Source: Aequoribacter sp003520285
GTDB lineage: Bacteria; Pseudomonadota; Gammaproteobacteria; Pseudomonadales; Halieaceae
Direction of reading: 5' to 3'
Assembly: GCA_963966765.1 (NCBI GenBank)
Contig: CAXAAR010000128.1
Location: 1-5,087, forward strand
DNA length: 5,087 nucleotides
Of this stretch, positions 1 to 5,087 are shown one piece after another. Under the pieces are notes generated by a model that worked only from the letters and a program-made list of their open reading frames with translations, searched no databases and had not been told where the DNA came from. Positions within the stretch are counted from its first letter, which is position 1, and the number at the start of each line of letters is the position of its first letter. The position numbers and the translations under genes are program-made.

Positions 1-1590
1 ACGCGAGTCGCCAGGCCGACCTGAATCGCTGAGGAGCCAATGCTCGTAAGTAGCCAAGGTGTCGTCATAAACCATGACTGTGCCCTGATTAACGAGAAGT
101 AGCTCGTCAATGCAGTTTCTGAGCAGGTGTCGATCGTGCGTGACTAAAACCACTGCACCGGTGAAGCTTTGCAAAGCAAACTCGAGTGCCGCTCGCATCA
201 TCAGATCAAGGTGGTTGGTAGGTTCATCGAGAATCAGTACATTCGGCGCCATCCACACAATTTGTGCGAGTGCCAAGCGCGCTTTTTCGCCCCCGCTGCG
301 GGGTTTGATAGGGTCGGTTGCCATCTCTCCTTTGAAATCGAACCCCCCCAAGAAATTGAGCGCCTCTTGATCTCTTACCGTTGGACGAAGTCGCAAGAGA
401 TGCTGTAGTGGGCTTGCATCCAGGTCGAGCGCCTCAAGTTGATGCTGATTAAAGTAGCCGATTGAACAGTGAGCGCCCATTTCGCGAATGCCAGACTGAA
501 TCGGAAGATCACCTACCAGTGCCTTCAACAAAGTACTCTTACCGGCACCATTGCGGCCAAGAAGTCCAATGCGACTCTCAGGCCGTAGCGTCAGTTCGAC
601 ACCCGTTAACAGTGGTGTGTCGCCATAGCCGATCGATGCTTTCTCGAGTTTAAGGAGCGGATCTGAGGCGGCCTTGGGCTCTAAAAAACGAAACTGGAAT
701 GGAGAGTCGGCTTGCACGGCGGCAACCATCGGCAGACGCTCTAGTTCCTTTAAGCGACTCTGCGCTTGTTTCGCTTTGCTTGCCTTATAACGAAAGCGGG
801 CAACAAATGACTCGATCTCGGCAATTCTTCGACTCTGCTTCTCGAAAATAGCTTGCTGCTGCTCCAGGCGCTCGGCGCGCTGCTCTTCAAATTGAGAGTA
901 GTTGCCTTTGTAGGTATTCAAAGTGTTGTGTTCGATATGAATAATGCGCTCGCACACTGCATCGATAAAATCGCGATCATGGGAAATCAGCACTATTGTA
1001 CCGGGGTACTGCCCCAGCCAGTTTTGAAGCCAGACAGTGGCGTCTAAATCCAAGTGGTTGGTGGGTTCGTCGAGTAAGAGTAAGTCGGAAGGTGTTAGTA
1101 GTGCTCGAGCTAAGTTGAGCCGGATCCGCCAACCTCCAGAAAAAGCAGAGACCGGCCGATCATGTTGCTCGGGTGGGAAACCAAGTCCCTCAAGCAATTG
1201 ACTGGCTTCTCTACTGACCGGATACAGATTGTCTTCATCCATTTGCTGGTGCAAGGATGCCAGAGTTTCGTAATCTTCATTGGCTTCTGCAGCGACAATT
1301 TTTTTCTGTGTGGCGTACGCCAATTTGTGGCCGGCGAAGACGTAGTCGTGCGCAGACAGATCGACAGCATCGACTTCTTGCGCCATATGCGCCAGTCGTA
1401 AATTAGACATGCCCGTAAGTTCGCCTTTATCGGCGGCCAGAGTGCCAATCAGAAAGGCAAAGAAACTCGATTTACCGCTGCCATTGGCCCCGATTAAAGC
1501 GAGCTTTTGCCCGGGGTAAACGGTGAGGTTGGCATTATCAATCAGCAGCTGAGGGCCGCGGCGAATAGCGATCTCTTTCAGGATTATCAT
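1..1590 (-). CDS. yheS: ABC-F family ATPase, YheS type (C-terminus beyond window)
   Basis: Reading leftward from the ATG at 1590-1588 gives 530 codons without a stop, so the gene is open at the left edge; E. coli YheS is about 637 residues, so roughly 100 C-terminal residues are missing. Two complete ABC ATPase domains are visible and there are no membrane segments. Domain 1 has Walker A GANGSGKS (34-41), Q-loop Q71, signature SGGWR (151-155), Walker B LLLDEPTNHLD with D174/E175, and H-loop H204. A charged linker (about 211-300, the ABC-F P-site tRNA interaction motif region) leads to domain 2: Walker A GRNGAGKST (345-353), signature RSGGEKARL (431-439), Walker B D455/E456, and H-loop H485 in VTHDRHLL. 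Both catalytic glutamates are intact, so it should hydrolyse ATP. ABC-F proteins are cytosolic translation factors that bind the ribosomal E site. Assignment to YheS rather than Uup, EttA or YbiT rests on similarity of the linker and the QHQLE segment to E. coli YheS as remembered. No strong Shine-Dalgarno precedes the ATG; the start is chosen because the N-terminal pattern MIxLxxIxIRRG matches the family. Confidence 0.95.
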   Translation of the reverse strand, partial: MIILKEIAIRRGPQLLIDNANLTVYPGQKLALIGANGSGKSSFFAFLIGTLAADKGELTGMSNLRLAHMAQEVDAVDLSAHDYVFAGHKLAYATQKKIVAAEANEDYETLASLHQQMDEDNLYPVSREASQLLEGLGFPPEQHDRPVSAFSGGWRIRLNLARALLTPSDLLLLDEPTNHLDLDATVWLQNWLGQYPGTIVLISHDRDFIDAVCERIIHIEHNTLNTYKGNYSQFEEQRAERLEQQQAIFEKQSRRIAEIESFVARFRYKASKAKQAQSRLKELERLPMVAAVQADSPFQFRFLEPKAASDPLLKLEKASIGYGDTPLLTGVELTLRPESRIGLLGRNGAGKSTLLKALVGDLPIQSGIREMGAHCSIGYFNQHQLEALDLDASPLQHLLRLRPTVRDQEALNFLGGFDFKGEMATDPIKPRSGGEKARLALAQIVWMAPNVLILDEPTNHLDLMMRAALEFALQSFTGAVVLVTHDRHLLRNCIDELLLVNQGTVMVYDDTLATYEHWLLSDSGRPGDSR

Positions 1591-1614
1591 GTTGAAGTAC
1601 AGCGTAGTCAGACG

Positions 1615-1638
1615 TAAGGCGCTATGATACACGCCTTA
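1615..1638. promoter_or_regulatory. Operator-like dyad in the divergent intergenic region
   Basis: A perfect 7-bp inverted repeat, TAAGGCG (1615-1621) and CGCCTTA (1632-1638), is separated by 10 bases. It lies in the 65 bases between the divergent yheS-like and TIGR02444 genes. The spacer holds TATGAT on the plus strand (1623-1628) and, read the other way, TATCAT, either of which resembles a sigma70 -10 box. No good -35 partner was found on either strand, so the promoter assignment is weak. The dyad could be a repressor site over both starts, or a small hairpin in the leader of the rightward transcript. Confidence 0.35.
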
Positions 1639-1644
1639 GCATTC

Positions 1645-1648
1645 GGAG
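1645..1648 (+). promoter_or_regulatory. Ribosome binding site deciding the TIGR02444 start
   Basis: GGAG at 1645-1648 sits seven bases before the ATG at 1656. It also lies three bases before a competing ATG at 1652, which is too close for good initiation. The ATG at 1652 is in another frame and reaches a stop after 30 codons, so 1656 is the supported start. Confidence 0.6.
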
Positions 1649-1655
1649 ACGATGA

Positions 1656-2159
1656 ATGACTGGCGATCACCCTTTTTGGGCATTCTCGGTGCGCGTTTAT
1701 CAGGCAAGCGGTTTGCAGCGATCCTTGCTGCGGGCGCAACATGACTGTGGTGCTGATATCAATTTTATTCTGTTAGCGCTCTACGCTGCTCAAGAGCGCC
1801 TTAAGCCCGATCAGGACAAGGTCTTGCAGGTGTGGGATCAGTCCCAGACACTCCGAGAAGACGGCATCTATTCAGTTCGAGAGTTACGTCTTTGCTGGCA
1901 AGCAACAGCAGAGTTGCGGCACCAGCGCGACGAACTGCTGTCACTCGAGCTTAAGCTTGAGCGGCAGCTACAAGACCTGCTCTATGCGGCCTTCTTCGAT
2001 CCTCGGAGCGAGCGACTACCGCAACCCCATATCGGTAACGAGGTGATTCAATCGCCGTTGTCATGCCTTGACCTGCTGCCATTTACCGCGAGTACGGAAT
2101 GGCCCAGTAATTCTCGAGCAATTGAACTCGAGTTTGGGCGCAATGCTGGCAAACAATAA
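1656..2159 (+). CDS. TIGR02444 family protein (DUF2390), function unknown
   Basis: A 167-residue protein with no signal peptide or membrane segment, so probably cytosolic. It matches the TIGR02444/DUF2390 family as I remember it: an N-terminal HPFWAFSVRVY segment (5-15) resembling the family's PFWxFxxxxY opening, then a hydrophobic stretch with the pattern GADINFILLALY (32-43), W60, a V/L-RELR segment (74-78), and a charged helix rich in Leu and Glu (about 93-110). The C-terminal ~55 residues look low in structure and are probably variable. No catalytic motif can be recognised. It is transcribed divergently from the yheS-like ABC-F gene, and members of this family are commonly found beside that gene in Pseudomonas-like bacteria, which hints at a shared role but does not show one. 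The gap to the next gene is 87 bases, so co-transcription with the FKBP gene is possible but unproven. Confidence 0.85.
   Translation: MTGDHPFWAFSVRVYQASGLQRSLLRAQHDCGADINFILLALYAAQERLKPDQDKVLQVWDQSQTLREDGIYSVRELRLCWQATAELRHQRDELLSLELKLERQLQDLLYAAFFDPRSERLPQPHIGNEVIQSPLSCLDLLPFTASTEWPSNSRAIELEFGRNAGKQ
1937..1968. repeat. Large near-perfect dyad inside the TIGR02444 coding region
   Basis: The 18 bases 1944-1961 form an inverted repeat with only one non-Watson-Crick pair (G1947 with T1958, a wobble in RNA) and a perfect 10-bp core AGCTTAAGCT. Outer arms GCTG (1937-1940) and CAGC (1965-1968) also pair, across three-base mismatched gaps. It encodes part of the Leu/Glu-rich helix, so it may simply follow from the repeated Leu-Glu-Leu-Lys-Leu-Glu composition. 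Confidence 0.4.
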
Positions 2160-2236
2160 GCTCAAAGTGTTATCGTTGGGATTCAATTAAGCCGCATCTC
2201 AAGAATGCAAATTCACAGCTGTTATTATTAATTAAC

Positions 2237-2241
2237 AAGGA
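2237..2241 (+). promoter_or_regulatory. Ribosome binding site of the FKBP lipoprotein gene
   Basis: AAGGA lies five bases before the ATG at 2247, within an AT-rich leader that includes the palindrome TTAATTAA (2228-2235). TATTAT at 2223-2228 looks like a -10 box, but no matching -35 box was found, so no promoter is called. Confidence 0.6.
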
Positions 2242-2246
2242 TTTTT

Positions 2247-2963
2247 ATGAAAAAGCTCGCACTATGCTTGGCTCTTACCAGCTCGGTTGCTTTGGTAGCC
2301 TGTCAGCAACCCAACACTCAAGAGGCAGCGCCGGTTGCACTCGAGACCTCTGAGCAGCGGTTCAGCTACGGTATGGCCTACAATATGGGAGAGCGGATGG
2401 CGAGTGAATCGCTTGAAATCGATGCTGCCGCGTTCTCACTAGGACTTGCTGATGCCTTATCTGGAGCTGAATCAAAGTTAACGCCTGAGGAGGTTGCTGC
2501 TGAAATGCAGGCTTTCCAAGAGCGTATGCAAGCTGAGCAGATGGCACAAGCCGAAGCTGCTGCTTCCGCTAATGTCGCCGAGGCTGCGGCATTTTTTGCC
2601 GACAATGGGACCAGAGACGGCGTGATGGTCACCGAGTCCGGTTTACAGTACGAAGTCGTCACGCAGGGAGACGGCGTATCACCTAAGCCATCTGATACTG
2701 TCGAAGTGCATTATCGAGGCACACTGCTTGATGGTTCTGAGTTCGACTCTAGCTATTCGCGCGGCGAACCGGTCAAGTTTCGTTTGGATCAAGTGATTGC
2801 TGGTTGGACCGAGGGATTGCAGCTCATGCAAGTGGGTTCCAACTACACCTTCTATATTCCTGCAGAGCTTGCCTATGGCGCTGGCGGTGCTGGTGATGTT
2901 ATTGGTCCAAATGCAGCCTTGAAGTTCGAAGTCGAGCTACTGGGTGTCGAGGCCGCTGAGTAA
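2247..2963 (+). CDS. FKBP-type peptidyl-prolyl cis-trans isomerase, Mip/FkpA-like lipoprotein
   Basis: A 238-residue exported folding catalyst that isomerises Xaa-Pro bonds. A lipoprotein signal peptide covers residues 1-18 (MKK, a hydrophobic core, lipobox L16-V17-A18-C19). With Gln after the cysteine the mature protein should go to the outer membrane. Residues about 33-135 form the FKBP_N region, helical and probably dimerising as in Mip and FkpA, with a long Ala/Glu/Gln-rich helix at about 80-118. The FKBP domain spans about 140-235 and keeps the usual pocket residues: Y156, F166, D167, V183-I184, W187, Y210 and F227. The domain is thus complete and likely active. FkpA in E. coli is periplasmic and lacks a lipobox, while Legionella Mip is surface exposed, so the lipid anchor makes this more Mip-like in location. 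A terminator-like hairpin begins a few bases after the stop. Family is certain; which of mip, fkpA or fklB is the true orthologue cannot be decided here. Confidence 0.95.
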   Translation: MKKLALCLALTSSVALVACQQPNTQEAAPVALETSEQRFSYGMAYNMGERMASESLEIDAAAFSLGLADALSGAESKLTPEEVAAEMQAFQERMQAEQMAQAEAAASANVAEAAAFFADNGTRDGVMVTESGLQYEVVTQGDGVSPKPSDTVEVHYRGTLLDGSEFDSSYSRGEPVKFRLDQVIAGWTEGLQLMQVGSNYTFYIPAELAYGAGGAGDVIGPNAALKFEVELLGVEAAE

Positions 2964-2965
2964 TA

Positions 2966-3002
2966 TTGAACGCCGAGGGTGATCGTCACCCTCGAGGTTC
3001 GA
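2966..3002 (+). terminator. Terminator-like hairpin after the FKBP gene
   Basis: A perfect 9-bp stem, CGAGGGTGA (2974-2982) with TCACCCTCG (2986-2994), encloses a 3-base TCG loop. A further helix pairs TTGAAC (2966-2971) with GTTCGA (2997-3002), with one wobble, across a 2x2 internal loop. It starts three bases after the stop codon. No run of T follows, so it may stabilise the 3' end or need Rho rather than act as a classical intrinsic terminator. Confidence 0.5.
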
Positions 3003-3009
3003 CTCATTC

Positions 3010-3063
3010 AATCAGGATAGCTGCGTCGCTGGGTTCTTATGCTAGCGGCGGGCCGGCCTGATT
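3010..3063. repeat. Imperfect inverted repeat, hairpin B of the intergenic region
   Basis: AATCAGG (3010-3016) and CCTGATT (3057-3063) are perfect 7-bp arms. Inside them, 3024-3032 pairs with 3042-3050 over nine pairs, two of them G-T wobbles, around a 9-base loop. The two helices are separated by an internal loop of 7 and 6 bases. It could be a leader or 3' UTR structure, or part of a non-coding RNA. Confidence 0.45.
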
Positions 3064-3066
3064 GGC

Positions 3067-3118
3067 GTTCACTGCGAGAATCTGGAAATCTCGAAATCTG
3101 AGATTGCAGATTGTGAAC
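3067..3118. repeat. Three-tier nested inverted repeat, hairpin C, with AATCT repeats
   Basis: Three perfect 6-bp helices are nested: GTTCAC (3067-3072) with GTGAAC (3113-3118), AATCTG (3079-3084) with CAGATT (3107-3112), and AATCTC (3087-3092) with GAGATT (3100-3105). The loop is 7 bases, with a 6-base bulge (3073-3078) and a 2/1 internal loop. The element is built from AATCT three times at 7-8 base spacing (two lie in GAAATCT copies at 3085 and 3093), then AGATT twice. It begins three bases after hairpin B and ends 115 bases before the antiporter ATG. It may be a folded RNA leader or clustered protein sites. Confidence 0.5.
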
Positions 3119-3232
3119 TTCCGGTTGCAAGAGTGCGAGCCGCTGAGAACGTATCAAAACTGAGTTCGTTTCGATGTTGATTTTTTGTGATTTCGGCGGT
3201 CCAACAGACGCCAAGCTCTGACCGGGGTTGCC

Positions 3233-4783
3233 ATGTTTGATCCACTCATCATTTTATTGGCCTTAGGCTGTGGCATTGTAGCCAGAGCTCTGGGCTTGCC
3301 GGCACTGGTTGGTTATCTGGCGGCTGGATTTGCGTTGCACGAACTGGCCGTTGTATCTAGCGGATTACTCGAGACACTCTCTGAAGTCGGTATTACGTTG
3401 TTGCTGTTCACCATCGGTTTAAAGCTAGATCTTCGCGACTTATTAAAAGTTGAGGTGTGGGGCACTACAGCGTTACATATGCTGGGCACGCAAGCGTTCT
3501 TTATGCTCTTGCTTGCCGCTAGCGTATCGATTGGTTGGTTGAGTTTGGATTGGCTCGCCATCGCTGTGATCGCGTTTGCGTTAACATTCTCGAGCACCGT
3601 GTTCGTGATCCAGATACTCCAAGAGCGCGGCGAGCTGGCCTCTCGACATGCCAAACTCGCGGTTGGTATTCTGATCGTCCAAGATATTGCCGCGGTCGTA
3701 TTTCTGGTATTTGCTGCCGGTAAAGTGCCCTCATTAGAAGCGCTTTGGCTACTTTTGTTGCTCCCTCTCCGACCAGTTCTGATCAAACTTTTAGGCTACT
3801 GCGGCTATGGGGAGCTTTTCACTCTGGCGGGTCTCACCCTCGCTCTCGGCGGTGCAGCTCTGTTTGAGTCAGTCGGTATTAAAGGCGATCTCGGTGCTCT
3901 GATTATTGCTGCAAGCATTTCCGGTCATCAAAAATCCAAGGAATTATCGCGCAGTTTGATGCAGTTCAAAGACTTGTTCTTGGTGAGCTTTTTCTTGCTC
4001 ATCGGTTTATCGGGTTGGCCAGAACTAGAAGTGGTGCTATTTGCCGTTGTAATTGGTGCATTGTCGCTCTTAAAACCGGTTCTGTATTACCCTCTACTGA
4101 CTCGTTTCAACACCCCTGCTCGAGTGTCTTTTCTGAGTGCGATCGCCCTGAGTAACTACAGCGAGTTTGGGCTTATCGTTCTTGCAATGGCCGCTGTGGC
4201 TGGGTGGATCGACCCGCAGTGGATTGGTGCTCTGAGTTTAGCGATTGCGGTCAGCTTCTTCCTGTCGTCTCCCTTAAACGCAAGAGTTCATCGATGGTAT
4301 CGCGGTTGGCAGCCGTGGCTGCGAAAATTTGAAACTAAAACCGTGCGCGGTGCGCGCCCAGACACGAGTGGCGTCGAATTAATTGTGCTTGGTATGGGTA
4401 ATATTGGGACTGGTGCTTATACAGACCTGGCCCGCGAATATGGCGAGTCTGTATTGGGCGTCGACGATAACGATAACAAACTACAGGCACACACTGACGC
4501 AGGCCGGCGGGTGGTTGCAGCAGACGCCACCGATCCTGATTTTTGGTCACGAATCAACTTGGGTCAGGTTAAGTTGGTCATGCTCGCGCTGACCAATCAT
4601 CAAGAGAATATGGCCGTGACTCAGCTGTTACGGGAGCGCAAATATAGCGGGTTGATATCGGCGGTTGTACGTTACCCTGAAGAAGCAGAAGAACTGGAGT
4701 CGATTGGTACCTCAGCATTCTACTTATTTGCGCAGGCTGGCTCTGGCTTTGCAGCTCATGCTCGAGCGCAGCTCGAAAGCTAG
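3233..4783 (+). CDS. CPA2 (Kef-type) cation:proton antiporter with RCK_N domain
   Basis: A 516-residue inner-membrane protein. Residues 1 to about 350 carry roughly 12-13 hydrophobic segments of the Na+/H+ exchanger (CPA2) fold and should exchange K+ or Na+ for H+. The ion-path motif Q150-D151 followed by IA matches the Kef-type QDIA signature. Other family landmarks are FTIGLKLDL (59-67), TFSST (118-122), FKDLFLVSFFLLIGLS (245-260) and NYSEFGLI (308-315). After a short linker, residues about 381-515 form an RCK_N (TrkA-N/KTN) Rossmann domain with GMGNIG (387-392), acidic D411-D412 at the end of beta 2, and DATD (431-434), consistent with NAD(H) or related nucleotide gating. There is no second RCK_C domain, and it is shorter than E. 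coli KefB/KefC (about 600-620). No KefF/KefG-type ancillary oxidoreductase is in view, so glutathione gating is not implied. The start has a modest GGGG Shine-Dalgarno (3224-3227) and lies at the first hydrophobic segment, as expected. The gene seems monocistronic. Substrate ion is unknown. Confidence 0.93.
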   Translation: MFDPLIILLALGCGIVARALGLPALVGYLAAGFALHELAVVSSGLLETLSEVGITLLLFTIGLKLDLRDLLKVEVWGTTALHMLGTQAFFMLLLAASVSIGWLSLDWLAIAVIAFALTFSSTVFVIQILQERGELASRHAKLAVGILIVQDIAAVVFLVFAAGKVPSLEALWLLLLLPLRPVLIKLLGYCGYGELFTLAGLTLALGGAALFESVGIKGDLGALIIAASISGHQKSKELSRSLMQFKDLFLVSFFLLIGLSGWPELEVVLFAVVIGALSLLKPVLYYPLLTRFNTPARVSFLSAIALSNYSEFGLIVLAMAAVAGWIDPQWIGALSLAIAVSFFLSSPLNARVHRWYRGWQPWLRKFETKTVRGARPDTSGVELIVLGMGNIGTGAYTDLAREYGESVLGVDDNDNKLQAHTDAGRRVVAADATDPDFWSRINLGQVKLVMLALTNHQENMAVTQLLRERKYSGLISAVVRYPEEAEELESIGTSAFYLFAQAGSGFAAHARAQLES

Positions 4784-4904
4784 AATCAAGACGAGGTGAT
4801 GTGAGCTGGCAAGTCGGCAAGCATCTAATCTCGCGATAGCGTCAGTTGGTCGCATGCCCAAACCTAAAGCTCCCGAATAGTCTAAACTCGGCTCAGTTTT
4901 AAAT

Positions 4905-4909
4905 GAGGA
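4905..4909 (+). promoter_or_regulatory. Ribosome binding site of the small lipoprotein gene
   Basis: GAGGA lies seven bases before the ATG at 4917, a good match in sequence and spacing. It supports this start for a gene that has no stop inside the window. Confidence 0.6.
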
Positions 4910-4916
4910 TTAAACG

Positions 4917-5087
4917 ATGAGACGCTTTTGGCTTTTATTAATGGTTATACCCCTTCTACCAGGCTGCATTATCGCAGCAAAAACCACGACCCAGCACACC
5001 GCCGACTCAATGGAAGACTGCATTTCTCAGTGTGCCACTGATTTTGATGAGCGAGGTTTCAGTTTCAAAGATCATCGAGTCATGATT
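4917..5087 (+). CDS. Predicted small lipoprotein, hypothetical (C-terminus beyond window)
   Basis: The first 57 codons of an open frame running off the right edge. The start is MRR followed by a hydrophobic core and the lipobox L14-P15-G16-C17, a clear type II signal peptide, so the product should be a membrane-anchored lipoprotein. Residue +2 is Ile, so nothing argues for inner-membrane retention. The mature part opens with a polar stretch and then a C35-x3-C39 pair (CISQC) in an acidic context; the pair could form a disulfide, but too little is seen to claim a heme or metal site. I do not recognise the family. It has its own ribosome binding site and lies 133 bases after the antiporter, so a separate promoter is plausible though none stands out. 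Confidence 0.75.
   Translation, partial: MRRFWLLLMVIPLLPGCIIAAKTTTQHTADSMEDCISQCATDFDERGFSFKDHRVMI

Noticed and set aside
110..1401. Several plus-strand open frames of 63-86 codons
   Set aside because: All lie antisense to the intact ABC-F coding frame and show no protein-like features.
1110..1448. 112-codon minus-strand open frame
   Set aside because: It is a shifted-frame shadow of the ABC-F gene, which runs uninterrupted through this stretch with signature and Walker B motifs in the correct frame.
1652..1744. Short 30-codon frame from the ATG at 1652
   Set aside because: It overlaps the TIGR02444 start, its spacing to GGAG is too short, and it ends quickly. It is probably chance, although translational coupling was considered.
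3153..3186. Possible second terminator: weak hairpin (3153-3160 with 3168-3175) before T6 (3181-3186)
   Set aside because: The stem is AT-rich with a mismatch, and five bases separate it from the T run, so it is too weak to call.
3008..3214. 68-codon minus-strand open frame in the intergenic region
   Set aside because: It overlaps the hairpin elements, has no recognisable domain, and its composition looks like translated non-coding DNA. It would also be convergent into the FKBP terminator hairpin without a clear ribosome binding site.
4884..4900. Small hairpin AAACT/AGTTT followed by T after the antiporter
   Set aside because: Only a 5-bp AT-rich stem, and it lies next to the ribosome binding site of the next gene. 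Not convincing as a terminator.
4784..4916. Search for a promoter or small gene between the antiporter and the lipoprotein
   Set aside because: No -35/-10 pair with proper spacing and no credible small open frame was found. Only a short GGCAAG direct repeat (4808 and 4816) stands out, and it is trivial.
1..5087. CRISPR array, insertion sequence, tRNA, rRNA, defence or secretion system
   Set aside because: No spaced direct-repeat array, transposase, terminal repeats, tRNA cloverleaf or recognisable defence gene was seen on either strand.

Overview
The window reads as an ordinary chromosomal segment of a gammaproteobacterium, probably an environmental or marine relative of the Pseudomonas/Cellvibrio/OM60-type lineages. 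This rests on three things: the protein families present (a YheS-type ABC-F ATPase, a TIGR02444/DUF2390 protein, a Mip/FkpA-like lipoprotein isomerase), their being neighbours, and moderate GC content. The genus cannot be fixed from the sequence alone. I see no mobile element, CRISPR array, rRNA or tRNA.

Layout. Positions 1-1590 (minus strand) carry most of an ABC-F ATPase of the YheS type; its C-terminus lies beyond the left edge. A 65-base divergent intergenic region with a perfect 7-bp dyad follows. On the plus strand come a TIGR02444 (DUF2390) protein of unknown function (1656-2159) and an FKBP-type peptidyl-prolyl isomerase predicted to be an outer-membrane lipoprotein (2247-2963). Next is a 269-base intergenic region unusually rich in inverted repeats: a terminator-like hairpin followed by two large, almost abutting, imperfect hairpins. 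Then come a complete CPA2/Kef-type cation:proton antiporter with a C-terminal NAD-binding RCK_N domain (3233-4783), a 133-base gap, and the first 57 codons of a small predicted lipoprotein running off the right edge (4917-5087).

The genes do not form an obvious dedicated pathway. YheS-type factors act on ribosomes, the FKBP folds exported proteins, and the antiporter moves K+ or Na+ against H+ under nucleotide control. The ABC-F, TIGR02444 and FKBP genes recur near one another in Pseudomonas-like genomes as I recall, so the grouping looks like conserved housekeeping synteny. I found no convincing new multi-gene system. The best leads are the structured intergenic region at 2966-3118, the dyad between the divergent genes, a coding-region dyad at 1937-1968, and a marked local excess of the palindrome CTCGAG.
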